This document shows positions 1-8,552 of a stretch of DNA of 64,000 nt, piece after piece. A program made the position numbers and the translations under genes. Below the pieces are notes generated by a model. It saw only the letters and a program-made list of their open reading frames with translations, made no database searches and had not been told where the DNA came from. The first letter of the stretch is position 1, and each line of letters opens with the position of its first letter. Location of the stretch: contig NZ_QNHG01000002.1 in the NCBI RefSeq assembly GCF_003290025.1, forward strand, positions 1 to 64,000, written 5' to 3'. The DNA is from Pseudogemmobacter bohemicus (GTDB taxonomy: Bacteria; Pseudomonadota; Alphaproteobacteria; Rhodobacterales; Rhodobacteraceae).

Positions 1-173
1 CCTTTTTTCGGGGAAGTCACAAATTCTTCGCGGAACTCTGCGAAAATCCAACAAAACAAGGTGATTACAACGCGAAGAAATTCGCGTCAGCCTGGCGTTT
101 TCGCAGGCCAGAAGTGGCCATCAGAAAGAATATTGCGCAAACCACCCTGAATGACGGAAGAAAAATCAGTCAC
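1..173. other. Intergenic edge region, no gene seen
   Basis: These 173 bases lie downstream of msrQ and run to the window edge. They are more AT-rich than the rest of the window. I see no open frame with a plausible start and no strong terminator. Confidence 0.5.
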
Positions 174-818
174 TTAGCGTAAATCGGCGAATCCCGTCCG
201 AATCTGCTCCCGCCTGGCGCGAATCCGCGCCTGAATCAGCCGCCAGATCAGCAGCCCGGCCAGAATCGCCGCCCAGATCCAGCCCTCCGGCCGGATGATC
301 TTCATCTGCCAGAGGTAGTGCAGCACTGCGAGAACAGTGGCCGGCCAGATCAGCAGATGCAGCCTGCGCCAGCTGCGCCCCATCCGCCGGATCGAGGCTG
401 CGTTCGAAGTCACCGCCAGCGGGATCAGCAGAAGGAAGGCGACGACCCCCATGATCAGATAGGGACGCTTCACCAGATCACTCAGCGCCTGCGAGATCAG
501 CAGCCCCATATCCAGCCAGATCCAGGCCAGAAGGTGCAGCGCTATATAAAGGATCGCCAGCAACCCAGCCGCCCGGCGATGCCGGATCAGGTTCACTCCG
601 GTCAGCGCCCGCAGCGGCGGAATCGCCAGACAGATGAACAAAAGCCAAAGCCCGGTCTTGCCCAGATCATGCTCGATCGCCTTGACCGGATCGACCAGCA
701 TCCCGCCCGAAAGCACCTGGAATGCCAGCCAAGCCAGCGGCAAGAGCCCGAGAAGCCAGACACCCCATTCCGGCAACCGTCTTGAGACCGCATTCAACCG
801 GTCGGAAACCGCGCTCAA
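174..818 (-). CDS. msrQ: MsrQ, heme-binding membrane subunit of the MsrPQ methionine sulfoxide reductase
   Basis: This 214-residue protein is an integral membrane protein of the YedZ/MsrQ family. It is known to pass electrons from the quinone pool or flavin to periplasmic MsrP, which repairs oxidised methionines. Hydrophobic segments lie at about residues 18-36, 52-70, 80-102, 117-136, 149-168 and 178-194. Histidines that could ligate heme sit in the central helices (LHLLAW, RLHLLIW and VLHYLW). Its start codon overlaps the msrP stop by 4 bases, so the two genes are translationally coupled in the usual order P then Q. Length and context fit the family well. Confidence 0.93.
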   Translation of the reverse strand: MSAVSDRLNAVSRRLPEWGVWLLGLLPLAWLAFQVLSGGMLVDPVKAIEHDLGKTGLWLLFICLAIPPLRALTGVNLIRHRRAAGLLAILYIALHLLAWIWLDMGLLISQALSDLVKRPYLIMGVVAFLLLIPLAVTSNAASIRRMGRSWRRLHLLIWPATVLAVLHYLWQMKIIRPEGWIWAAILAGLLIWRLIQARIRARREQIRTGFADLR

Positions 819-1726
819 TAGTTCACCGCCAGATCCATGCCTGCATAAAGCGCGGCCACCTCTTCGCCGTAACCGTTGAACATCAGCGTCTCCTCGCGCC
901 CGGCGAAAACGCCGGCGCCGATCCGCCGCTCGGTCGCCTGGCTCCAGCGCGGATGATCCACCTCAGGGTTCACATTGGCATAGAAACCATATTCCGAAGG
1001 CTGCAATTCCTGCCAGGTTGTGCGCGGCTGTTCGGCGGTCAGGGTGATCTTCACAATGCTCTTGATCGACTTGAAGCCGTATTTCCATGGTACCACCAGC
1101 CGGATCGGGGCGCCGTTCTGCTTCGGCATCTCCTCGCCATAGAGGCCCGTGGCAAGGATCGTCAGCGGATTCATCGCCTCATCCAGCCGCAGCCCTTCGA
1201 CATAGGGCCAGTTGATGCCGCCACCGCGCTGCCCGGGCATCTCATCGGGCCGGTAGACGGTCTCAAAAGCCACATATTTCGCCGAAGCCTGCACGCCGAC
1301 CCGGTCCAGCAGGCCCGCAAGCTGAAACCCCTGCCATGGAATCACCATCGACCAGGCCTCGACACAGCGGAAACGGTAGATGCGCTCCTCGATGGGCTGG
1401 CCCTTGATCAGATCGGCGAGGTCGTAACTTCCGGGCCTGTCCACGAGGCCGCCGATACTGACCGCCCAGGGATCGGTGGTCAGCGCCCCGGCATAAGCGG
1501 CCGGATCATCCTTGTTCCAGCCGAACTCATAATAGTTGTTGTAGTTGGTGATCTCTTCCAGCGTATTCGGCGCCGCATCGGTGGAATAGCGCCCGACATC
1601 AGCGCGCGCGACCACCGGCAGCGCCAGCCCGGCCACCGCGCCCGTCAGCAAAGCGCGCCTGTTGATCCATGTCGCCTTCGGCGTGACATCTGACCAGCGC
1701 AGGGGTCCCGGGGCTCTTGCAGGCAT
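815..1726 (-). CDS. msrP: MsrP, periplasmic molybdopterin methionine sulfoxide reductase
   Basis: This is a YedY/MsrP-type molybdoenzyme that reduces methionine sulfoxide in periplasmic proteins with electrons from MsrQ. The start used here gives MPARAPG followed by a twin-arginine signal ([13 protein letters not shown]) ending at VVARA. An in-frame ATG 12 bases upstream is also possible. The conserved cysteine that ligates molybdenum is in YRFRCVEAW, and the segments WSMVIPWQG and [12 protein letters not shown] are typical of the family. The protein is about 303 residues, normal for MsrP. Folded export through Tat fits a cofactor loaded in the cytoplasm. Confidence 0.93.
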   Translation of the reverse strand: MPARAPGPLRWSDVTPKATWINRRALLTGAVAGLALPVVARADVGRYSTDAAPNTLEEITNYNNYYEFGWNKDDPAAYAGALTTDPWAVSIGGLVDRPGSYDLADLIKGQPIEERIYRFRCVEAWSMVIPWQGFQLAGLLDRVGVQASAKYVAFETVYRPDEMPGQRGGGINWPYVEGLRLDEAMNPLTILATGLYGEEMPKQNGAPIRLVVPWKYGFKSIKSIVKITLTAEQPRTTWQELQPSEYGFYANVNPEVDHPRWSQATERRIGAGVFAGREETLMFNGYGEEVAALYAGMDLAVNY

Positions 1727-1823
1727 GACATACTCCATCACGGCTTGGCTGCGCTTACCCTGACACAGAAGGCACAATTATCCAGACACAGATAAGAGAG
1801 GCCCCACGCGGCCCGCCCCTTTC

Positions 1824-1858
1824 ATCTGTCCTTAAATATCCCCGCCGGAGGCATCCGC
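1824..1858 (-). repeat. Dispersed 3'-end repeat, GATATTT / ACAGATGAAA subtype
   Basis: Read on the minus strand this is CCTCCGGCGGGGATATTT followed by GGACAGATGAAA. It lies just beyond the clpB terminator hairpin in the clpB sense direction. It matches the other six copies listed in this window. Confidence 0.7.
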
Positions 1859-1868
1859 AGCCAGCAAA

Positions 1869-1896
1869 GGGGCGGCAAGGTCTCCCCTGCCGCCCC
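1869..1896 (-). terminator. Probable clpB terminator hairpin
   Basis: A perfect 9-bp stem (GGGGCGGCA with TGCCGCCCC, 10-base loop) begins 22 bases beyond the clpB stop. The minus-strand sequence after it has only a short T run (CCTTTGC), so termination may be helped by the adjacent repeat. Confidence 0.55.
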
Positions 1897-1917
1897 CTGT
1901 TCAAGTGCCGCACCCGC

Positions 1918-4533
1918 TCAGTGGACCTTAGCCTCACTCGGTCGCTGCCGGTGCGAGGCGACCACGCGGTCGCCCACCTGCAGCCCCTCGTCGCTCGCCG
2001 TCACCTTCACGACCGAGCCGTCAAGGATCTCACCGCCCAGGAGCATCTCGGCCAGCGGGTCCTGCAACTGGCGCTGGATCACCCGTTTCAGGGGCCGCGC
2101 GCCAAAGACCGGATCATAGCCCTCCTCGGCCAGCCACTCTTTCGCCTTGTCGTCCAGCTCAAGCGTGATCTTGCGATCCGCCAGCCGCCGCTCCAGCCGT
2201 TTCAGCTGGATCGAGACGATGCCCGACATATCGGCGCGGCCCAGCCGGTCGAAGATGATCATCTCATCCAGACGGTTCAGGAATTCGGGGCGGAAATGCG
2301 CCCGCACCGCTTCCATCACATCGCGTTTCGCCTGGGTCGCATCGGCGCCATCCGGCAGTTCCGACAAGGCCCGCGCGCCAAGGTTCGAAGTCAGGATGAT
2401 CAGCGTCTGCTTGAAGTCGACGACACGCCCCTGACCATCGGTCAGCCGCCCGTCATCGAGCACCTGCAACAGAACGTTGAACACATCCGGATGCGCCTTC
2501 TCGACCTCATCGAACAGCACGACCTGATAGGGCCGGCGCCGCACGGCCTCGGTCAGCACACCGCCCTCATCATAGCCGACATAGCCCGGAGGCGCCCCGA
2601 TCAGCCGCGCCACCGAATGTTTCTCCATGAATTCCGACATGTCGATGCGGACCATCGCAGTGTCATCGTCAAAGAGATATTCGGCCAGGGCCTTGGTCAG
2701 CTCCGTCTTGCCCACGCCGGTCGGGCCAAGGAACAGGAACGAGCCAAGCGGCTTATTCTCATCCGAAAGCCCGGCGCGCGCGCGCCGCACCGCTTTCGAC
2801 ACCGCTTCCACCGCCTGATGCTGGCCGATCACCCGTTTGCCGAGCTCCTCTTCCATCTTCAGGAGTTTCTCTTTCTCGCCCTCCAGCATCTTGGTCGTGG
2901 GGATGCCGGTCCAGCGCTCGACCACCTCGGCGATCTGCTCGGGCCGCACGGATTCCGAGACCAGAGCCTCGCCCTCACGCCCCTCGGCCTCACCCAGCTG
3001 CTTTTCCAGCTCGGGGATGGTGCCATATTGCAGCTCACCGGCTTTGGCGAAATTGCTTTCGCGTTTGGCCTGATCCAGCTCTGCCCGGGCGCGATCAAGC
3101 TGTTCCTTGATGTCGCGGGCCTTGTTGAGATTGTCGCGCTCGGCCTGCCATTTCGCAGTCAGCTCGGACGAATGGTCCTTCAGATTGGCAAGCTCCAGCT
3201 CCAGCTTTTCCAGCCGGTCTTTCGACGCCGCATCGTCTTCCTTCTTCAGAGCCTCGGCCTCGATGGTCAGTTGCAGGATCTGGCGATCCAGCGCGTCCAG
3301 CTCTTCGGGCTTGCTGTCCACCTCCATCCTGAGCCGGGCCGCGGCCTCATCCACCAGGTCGATGGCTTTATCGGGCAGGAAACGGTCGGTGATATAGCGA
3401 TGCGACAGCTGAGCCGCCGCCACCAGCGCCGAGTCGGTGATCTTCACCCCGTGATGCAGCTCATATTTCTCTTTGATACCCCGCAGGATCGAGATCGTAT
3501 CCTCGACCGTCGGCTCTTTCACCAGCACCGGCTGGAAGCGCCGGGCGAGGGCCGCGTCTTTCTCGATATATTTGCGGTACTCATCCAGCGTGGTCGCGCC
3601 GACGCAATGCAGCTCTCCCCGGGCAAGCGCGGGCTTGATCAGGTTGGCGGCATCCATCGCGCCATCGGTCTTACCGGCACCGACCAGAACATGAAGCTCG
3701 TCGATGAAGAGGATGATCTCGCCAGCCGCCGACTCGATCTCTTTCAGAATGGCTTTCAGCCGCTCCTCAAATTCACCGCGATATTTCGCACCGGCGATCA
3801 GCGCGCCCATATCCAGCGCCATCAGCTTCTTGTTGCGCAAGCTCTCGGGCACGTCACCGTCAACGATGCGCAAAGCGAGGCCTTCCGCGATGGCGGTCTT
3901 ACCGACACCGGGTTCGCCGATCAGCACCGGGTTGTTCTTGGTGCGGCGCGACAGCACCTGCATGGCGCGGCGGATCTCGTCATCGCGGCCGATGATCGGG
4001 TCGATCTTGCCCTGCTCTGCGGCCTCGGTCAGGTCGCGGGCATATTTCTTCAGGGCCTCCATCGTCTCTTCCGACGAGGCAGAATCGGCCGTCCGGCCCT
4101 TGCGGATATCGTTGATAGCAGCGTTCAGCCCCTGAGCCGTCACAGCCCCGGCGGTCAGCGCATCTTTCGCGCGGGTATTCACCAAGGCCAGCGCGGTCAG
4201 CATCCGCTCGACCGGCACGAAGCTGTCGCCCGCCTTTTTGGCAACCGCTTCCGCCTCATCCAGCACGCGGACAAGCTGCGGGTCGATATAGGTCTGGCCG
4301 TCGCCGCCGGTCACTTTCGGCAGCTTCGCAATGGCAGCATTGACCGCCTCGTTGACGCGCTCGGGGCTGCCCCCCGCACGACGGATCAGATTGGAAGCAA
4401 GGCCCTGGTCATCATCCATCAGGGCTTTCAAGAGATGGTCGGGCAGCACACGCTGGTGGCTTTCCCGCATCGCAATGGTCTGGGCGGCCTGAATGAAACC
4501 GCGCGAACGCTCCGTGAACTTTTCGATGTTCAT
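1918..4533 (-). CDS. clpB: ClpB, ATP-dependent protein disaggregase
   Basis: This 871-residue Hsp100 chaperone forms a hexamer that rescues aggregated proteins with DnaK. The order is: N domain (about 1-145, starting MNIEKFTER), first AAA+ module with Walker A GEPGVGKT at 206-213, a long coiled-coil middle domain (about 400-530) and a second AAA+ module with GPTGVGKT. The pore-loop motif YRGEFEER is present. The start was chosen for its conserved N terminus and the AAGGAGAG ribosome site just upstream; an in-frame extension to 4974 has no family resemblance. A sigma-32-like promoter lies about 80 bases upstream, matching heat-shock control. Confidence 0.98.
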   Translation of the reverse strand: MNIEKFTERSRGFIQAAQTIAMRESHQRVLPDHLLKALMDDDQGLASNLIRRAGGSPERVNEAVNAAIAKLPKVTGGDGQTYIDPQLVRVLDEAEAVAKKAGDSFVPVERMLTALALVNTRAKDALTAGAVTAQGLNAAINDIRKGRTADSASSEETMEALKKYARDLTEAAEQGKIDPIIGRDDEIRRAMQVLSRRTKNNPVLIGEPGVGKTAIAEGLALRIVDGDVPESLRNKKLMALDMGALIAGAKYRGEFEERLKAILKEIESAAGEIILFIDELHVLVGAGKTDGAMDAANLIKPALARGELHCVGATTLDEYRKYIEKDAALARRFQPVLVKEPTVEDTISILRGIKEKYELHHGVKITDSALVAAAQLSHRYITDRFLPDKAIDLVDEAAARLRMEVDSKPEELDALDRQILQLTIEAEALKKEDDAASKDRLEKLELELANLKDHSSELTAKWQAERDNLNKARDIKEQLDRARAELDQAKRESNFAKAGELQYGTIPELEKQLGEAEGREGEALVSESVRPEQIAEVVERWTGIPTTKMLEGEKEKLLKMEEELGKRVIGQHQAVEAVSKAVRRARAGLSDENKPLGSFLFLGPTGVGKTELTKALAEYLFDDDTAMVRIDMSEFMEKHSVARLIGAPPGYVGYDEGGVLTEAVRRRPYQVVLFDEVEKAHPDVFNVLLQVLDDGRLTDGQGRVVDFKQTLIILTSNLGARALSELPDGADATQAKRDVMEAVRAHFRPEFLNRLDEMIIFDRLGRADMSGIVSIQLKRLERRLADRKITLELDDKAKEWLAEEGYDPVFGARPLKRVIQRQLQDPLAEMLLGGEILDGSVVKVTASDEGLQVGDRVVASHRQRPSEAKVH

Positions 4534-4610
4534 CGGTCTCTCCTTTTCATAAGCGCCGATCTTTGCGGGCGCCCTGAAAAGGCACGCCCACCCCGGCCTT
4601 CGATTTCCAA

Positions 4611-4638
4611 TCTGGGGCGGCGGCGGGGTGGGTTCAAG
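4611..4638 (-). promoter_or_regulatory. Candidate sigma-32 (RpoH) promoter of clpB
   Basis: On the minus strand CTTGAA (4638-4633) is followed after exactly 15 bases by CCCCAGA (4617-4611). This fits the heat-shock sigma consensus CTTGAA / CCCCAT. The distance to the clpB start predicts a leader of about 70 bases. Confidence 0.65.
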
Positions 4639-4819
4639 CCGTCCCGCGCCTGAGTCAGCGAAAATTTCCACCCGGGTTTCCACCCGACCGGAGGGGCCGT
4701 TTTCCGCCTGGAGGCGACAGGGCTTTCGGCGGCTTTCATCCCGGTTCCCGGCGAGAGGGGCGCCGGATCTTGTCGCAGCGGCGCCCGCATGGGCAAAGTT
4801 ACCAAAAAGAGGAAAGAGC

Positions 4820-5254
4820 ATGACCGACCGACTCGAACCCATTTTGCCACAAGTGCCCGTCGAAGGCATCGCCGTCCATATCGGCCGGGCCGGGATCTGT
4901 ATGGGCGACATGGCCGAGGCGCGGCTGTTGCCCGACGGGCGCGTGGGGATCTTCGCCATGGCGCGGCAGCGCATTCTGGGGATCTTTCCGGTACGCCGCG
5001 TCAGCTATCTTGGCCATCTCGGCCCTGTGGCCGAACGCATCCTGGCCCCGGCCCTGATCGAGGGGCTGATGCTGCGGCTCCGGATCGTGGTGCTGACGCC
5101 CGAGCATCTGGCGACCTCGGGCCCGCCCGAGATCCATGTCTCGGTCTGGGCCGATCCGCAGCGGCTGGCGCCCTGTCTCAGCCCGGATGCCCTGTTCGTG
5201 CCCGAGGCGTTGCAGAAGGAGGCCAATAAAGGCGACGCCCTCAGCCCGGCCTGA
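4820..5254 (+). CDS. Conserved small protein, possibly HIRAN-like
   Basis: This 144-residue protein starts [10 protein letters not shown] after an AGGAAAGAG ribosome site. The order of motifs is [33 protein letters not shown], a hydrophobic region around IEGLMLRL, then PEIHVSVW. This resembles the HIRAN fold (a conserved G, DGR(V/I)G and a YLG-type element), but the match is by eye only. There are no membrane segments or signal peptide. It is divergent from clpB, across a 286-base gap that holds the clpB promoter. Function unknown; HIRAN proteins are usually linked to DNA binding. Confidence 0.6.
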   Translation: MTDRLEPILPQVPVEGIAVHIGRAGICMGDMAEARLLPDGRVGIFAMARQRILGIFPVRRVSYLGHLGPVAERILAPALIEGLMLRLRIVVLTPEHLATSGPPEIHVSVWADPQRLAPCLSPDALFVPEALQKEANKGDALSPA

Positions 5255-5256
5255 AA

Positions 5257-6144
5257 TCAGGGCTCATAGCGGATATAGGCAAAGGCATGCCCATCCGGCG
5301 CCCAGGACGGTACATTGATCGTGCCCTGGCCGCCGGTGACCTCGGCCAGCACCCGCTGATTGCCGCCCTCGGGGTCCGAGATCATCAGCCGCACCGGCAG
5401 ATCCGCCGGATGCCCCTCGGTACCGGGCGGGTAAGACAGCCAGCAAAGCCAGCGACCGCAGGGCGAGGGATGCGGGAACCAGTTCACCCGCTCATCCGCG
5501 AAAAGCTGGCGCTGATTGCTGCCATCCGCATCCATCACCCAGATCTGTGCATGACCGGAACGGTCGGAGTTCCAGTAGATCCGCCTGCCGTCATGGCTGA
5601 AATCCGGGCCATCACTTTGCCCCTCGCCCCAGGTCAGACGTCGCTCAGCCCCGCCCTTCACGGCACGAGTATAAACATCAATCACCCGACTGCCCTCCCT
5701 GGCAGCGACATAGGCAATCACCCGACCGCTGGGAGAAATGCCATGAAGCCAGCTCGGAGCCTCGCCGGAGACCTTCTCCGGCACGGCATCAGCGGCAATC
5801 CCAGGGCGTGGCACAGTATAGATCTGCGCCCCTTTTCCCTCATAATGGCTTCCAAACAGGATTTTCCCACGCCGCGTCACGAGATGATCATTGTTGCAAC
5901 GATCCGCAATCCCGGTGCTGATCGGCTCCAACGGCAGCGGCCCCGCCTGCGAAAACATCCAGAAGCGGCCATTGATATTCACCGGAGTGACCCGCCACAG
6001 GCGACCGCCGGAATTGACAATAAGGCATCCCCCTCCGGGCCACCAGTTCGGGGCTTCCAGTCTTTCCTGGCCAGGGCGGCCTTCATGGCGCAGGATTTCG
6101 GTCACCCGGCCTTCCGGCGTGATGGTCTCAAGAACGGAAATCAC
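5257..6144 (-). CDS. TolB-like beta-propeller protein
   Basis: This 295-residue protein is built of WD40-like PD40 repeats. Blocks of the form SPSGRVIAYVA, SHDGRRIYWNSDRSG and PDGHAFAYIR recur through its length, and ADGSNQRQL and EGGNQRVL mark the repeat ends. No signal peptide is apparent, unlike TolB itself, so it is probably cytoplasmic. It starts inside the last codons of the upstream gene (4-base overlap), so the two are probably translated together. It is convergent with the HIRAN-like gene, 2 bases away. The substrate or partner is unknown. Confidence 0.75.
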   Translation of the reverse strand: MISVLETITPEGRVTEILRHEGRPGQERLEAPNWWPGGGCLIVNSGGRLWRVTPVNINGRFWMFSQAGPLPLEPISTGIADRCNNDHLVTRRGKILFGSHYEGKGAQIYTVPRPGIAADAVPEKVSGEAPSWLHGISPSGRVIAYVAAREGSRVIDVYTRAVKGGAERRLTWGEGQSDGPDFSHDGRRIYWNSDRSGHAQIWVMDADGSNQRQLFADERVNWFPHPSPCGRWLCWLSYPPGTEGHPADLPVRLMISDPEGGNQRVLAEVTGGQGTINVPSWAPDGHAFAYIRYEP

Positions 6145-6914
6145 TCGCGCGCCTTTGGCGTCAGCAGTTTTTTGGGGCGCAGCGCTTCAGCGGCTTTGAA
6201 CAGGCCAAAGGTCTGGTTGACGTAATTCACCGCACCGCCGATCTGGTCGATATAGGTGTCAAGCTCGACTGTGCGTTCAGCCGCCAGCACCTGCACGGTG
6301 CGGGACGGGTCGATCCCCTCGAATTGCGCATAGAACAAAGGCTCCCCCCGGCGCAGCACGATATCCTTCTGCGGCTCATGCCATTCGAACGCCCACATCA
6401 GCGGGCGCGGCCAGACCGAGATCGGAAAGCGGCCGCCAAAGATGGTGCCGGGCAGCGGATCGGGGCGGTAATGCATGAAGGGGGAAAGCTGCGTGAGGTA
6501 AACCAGCTCATCCGCAATGAAACAGTAAGGCAGCGAAAGCTGGATCGTCGGGCGATCCGGGTAGCGCCATTCGGATTCATTCACAAGCGTGAGCATCTCA
6601 TTCAGTTTGTTGCCCCGGACCGGGCTGGCCGTCCCCAGCCGGTTGATCAGCACCGCGCGCCCGTCTTTGTCGCGGGCAAACCCGATCTGCAGGTCGAACG
6701 GGCATTTCACCATGAAATACCGGCTTTCCAGCTGGATCACGCCCGGGCAGCGCGCGGCACTTTTCGCATGTGTCCGGTTTTGCTGGCGGAACATCACCCG
6801 TTCTGGCGGGTCATAAAGCACCGCATTCTTGTCTTTCGTCAGAAACCAGCCCACCTGGATCGGGCCTGAGCCGGGCCCTTCCTCGGGGCGCTCGACGGTA
6901 ATCGTGATATCCAT
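6141..6914 (-). CDS. Conserved protein of unknown function
   Basis: I do not recognise a named family for this 257-residue protein. The start MDITITVERP is preferred because AAGGCAGG lies 4 bases upstream; the ATG 39 bases earlier lacks such a site. It is rich in aromatic residues and prolines (GWFLTKDKN, FPISVWPRPLMWAFEWHEP). It has no signal peptide, no long hydrophobic helix and no recognisable nucleotide-binding motif. It is coupled to the beta-propeller gene downstream by a 4-base overlap, so the two products may act together. Confidence 0.7.
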   Translation of the reverse strand: MDITITVERPEEGPGSGPIQVGWFLTKDKNAVLYDPPERVMFRQQNRTHAKSAARCPGVIQLESRYFMVKCPFDLQIGFARDKDGRAVLINRLGTASPVRGNKLNEMLTLVNESEWRYPDRPTIQLSLPYCFIADELVYLTQLSPFMHYRPDPLPGTIFGGRFPISVWPRPLMWAFEWHEPQKDIVLRRGEPLFYAQFEGIDPSRTVQVLAAERTVELDTYIDQIGGAVNYVNQTFGLFKAAEALRPKKLLTPKARE

Positions 6915-7079
6915 TGACCTGCCTTGAGATACTTTCCACCAGACTCGCGCCATTAACCTTGTCTGTCAATGAAACCCGCCCAGGTGAACAGCGGCTTAAC
7001 GGCACACGCCTGTCTCTTGTCAAACCCGCGCGCGCGTGAGACAGGGGCGCATCCCCAGCCAGAACCCCGGAGAAGACCG

Positions 7080-7766
7080 ATGGATGACCGCCTGATCGTC
7101 GCGATGGATGTGCCGAATGTGGTCGCAGGCCTCGCGCTGGCGGACCGGCTGGGGGATGCGGTCAGCTTTTACAAAGTGGGTCTGGGGATGCTGACCGGCG
7201 GCGGCCTCGCGCTGGCGATGGAGCTGAAGAACGAGCGCGACAAGCGGGTTTTCCTTGACCTCAAGCTCTTTGACATCGGCCAGACGGTTGAGAATGCGGT
7301 GAAGGGGATCGCCGGGCTGGGCCTTGATTTCCTGACCGTGCATGGCGATCCGCAGGTGGTGCGGGCGGCGGCCGAGGGCAAATCCGGCACCGATCTGAAG
7401 ATCCTCGCGGTCACCGTGCTGACCTCGCTCGACCGCGCCGATCTGGATGCGAATATGATCCTGCCCGGCGATATTCACGAGATCACCGTCGAGCGTGCCC
7501 GCCGCGCGCTGGAGGCGGGGGCCGATGGTGTCATCGCCAGCCCGCAGGAAGCCGCGCTGATCCGGGCCTTGCCCGAGACGAAGGGCCGGCTGATTGTCAC
7601 CCCGGGCGTGCGTCCGGCGGGGTCGGCCAGCGGCGATCAGAAGCGGATCGCCACGCCAGAAGCTGCGCTGCGCGACGGGGCCGATCATATCGTGGTCGGA
7701 CGCCCGATCTGGGCCAGCGCCGACCCGGCGGCGGCAGCCCGCGCGATTATTGCGGAACTCCCCTGA
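7080..7766 (+). CDS. pyrF: Orotidine 5'-phosphate decarboxylase
   Basis: This 228-residue class I enzyme makes UMP from OMP in the last step of pyrimidine synthesis. The catalytic DxKxxD motif is at residues 60-65 (DLKLFD). Substrate-binding Asp10 (VAMDVP) and Lys32 (FYKVGLG) are present, as is the phosphate-binding TPGVRP segment near the C terminus. The start MDDRLIVAMD gives the normal family length and follows a GGAGAAG ribosome site. It stands alone here and is convergent with the TetR gene, with no gap between their stop codons. Confidence 0.97.
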   Translation: MDDRLIVAMDVPNVVAGLALADRLGDAVSFYKVGLGMLTGGGLALAMELKNERDKRVFLDLKLFDIGQTVENAVKGIAGLGLDFLTVHGDPQVVRAAAEGKSGTDLKILAVTVLTSLDRADLDANMILPGDIHEITVERARRALEAGADGVIASPQEAALIRALPETKGRLIVTPGVRPAGSASGDQKRIATPEAALRDGADHIVVGRPIWASADPAAAARAIIAELP

Positions 7767-8423
7767 TCAGTGAAGCGGCCCTTCCGCGCTGAAATGGCGC
7801 GGGAAAAACGCGGCGACGCAGACCATCAGCGTCGCCAGGGCCTCTGCCGCCTCATAAGGTGACTGCATCGTCATCATATCCAGCCAGACGCCCTCGGTCG
7901 TGACCCGCAGCACCCGCGCGGTGCGGGTCGGATCGACGCTATAGCCGTGATCCGCATTCATCCGGCGGCAGAGCGTTTCCAGATAGTCATTATACTGCTC
8001 ATCGTTTGAGCCGCATTTCTCCTGGTAAAGCGGTCGCCCCGAGGTCTCGCCCCAGAACGAACACCAGGCCGCCAGCCGCCCCGGCGTGCAGATCTCGGGC
8101 CGGAAATCCGCCGCCAGCATCGCATAGAGCTGCTCCGCCGCATCCACACCCGCCGCGTCGACCGCGCCGGTCCAGTTCTGCCGGTATTCGTCCGACAGAT
8201 AGAGCAGCGTTTCCGAAAGGAGGTTCTCCTTGGTCTGGAAATGGAAATTCACCAGCCCATGCGACAGCCCCGCCATCCGCGCCACCTCGGACATGGTCGT
8301 CCTGGAATAGCCAAAGCGCGCGATCGTCTCGATCGTCGCCTCGATCAGCTGCACGCGCCGGGCGTCGCGCGGCATCTTGCGGGGCTGGGACTCAGGGGTA
8401 TCGGTCTGCTCGATTGCGGCCAT
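7767..8423 (-). CDS. BetI-like TetR-family repressor
   Basis: This 218-residue regulator has an N-terminal helix-turn-helix at about residues 40-62 (TTMSEVARMAGLSHGLVNFHF). Its C-terminal half resembles BetI, the choline-responsive repressor. It is transcribed away from the long catabolic operon that begins 129 bases upstream of its start, and an inverted repeat lies between them. By position it probably controls that operon and itself, with the pathway substrate or an intermediate as effector. BetI likeness supports a quaternary amine ligand but does not prove it. It should not be named betI without a choline pathway beside it. Confidence 0.88.
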   Translation of the reverse strand: MAAIEQTDTPESQPRKMPRDARRVQLIEATIETIARFGYSRTTMSEVARMAGLSHGLVNFHFQTKENLLSETLLYLSDEYRQNWTGAVDAAGVDAAEQLYAMLAADFRPEICTPGRLAAWCSFWGETSGRPLYQEKCGSNDEQYNDYLETLCRRMNADHGYSVDPTRTARVLRVTTEGVWLDMMTMQSPYEAAEALATLMVCVAAFFPRHFSAEGPLH

Positions 8424-8490
8424 CTGTGTCTCCGTTCGCAGCCAGTCTTGCCTGAAAAATCGCTGCGTTAAAAGCGCTTTCAGATTCTGA

Positions 8491-8506
8491 TTGACAGTTC
8501 AGTCAA
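8491..8506. promoter_or_regulatory. Candidate operator, inverted repeat TTGAC-N6-GTCAA
   Basis: TTGACAGTTCAGTCAA lies in the 129-base gap between the TetR gene and the aminotransferase gene. The two arms are perfectly inverted. Each arm also resembles a -35 hexamer (TTGACA on plus, TTGACT on minus), so a bound repressor would block promoters in both directions. Confidence 0.6.
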
Positions 8507-8552
8507 AATAATTCGAGACTTTGACCAGCCGCAACAGGAACAGGTTGACGCC

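Noticed and set aside
1921-4653. Long open frame on the plus strand opposite clpB
   Set aside because: It is the complement of a GC-rich coding gene with strong third-position bias; its composition is low-complexity His/Arg/Gln and no family is recognisable.
4534-4974. N-terminal extension of ClpB
   Set aside because: The conserved ClpB start MNIEKFTER with a ribosome site lies at 4533; the extension overlaps the promoter and the divergent gene.
7767-8423. Naming the TetR gene betI
   Set aside because: No choline dehydrogenase or betaine aldehyde dehydrogenase gene is adjacent; similarity alone is not enough.
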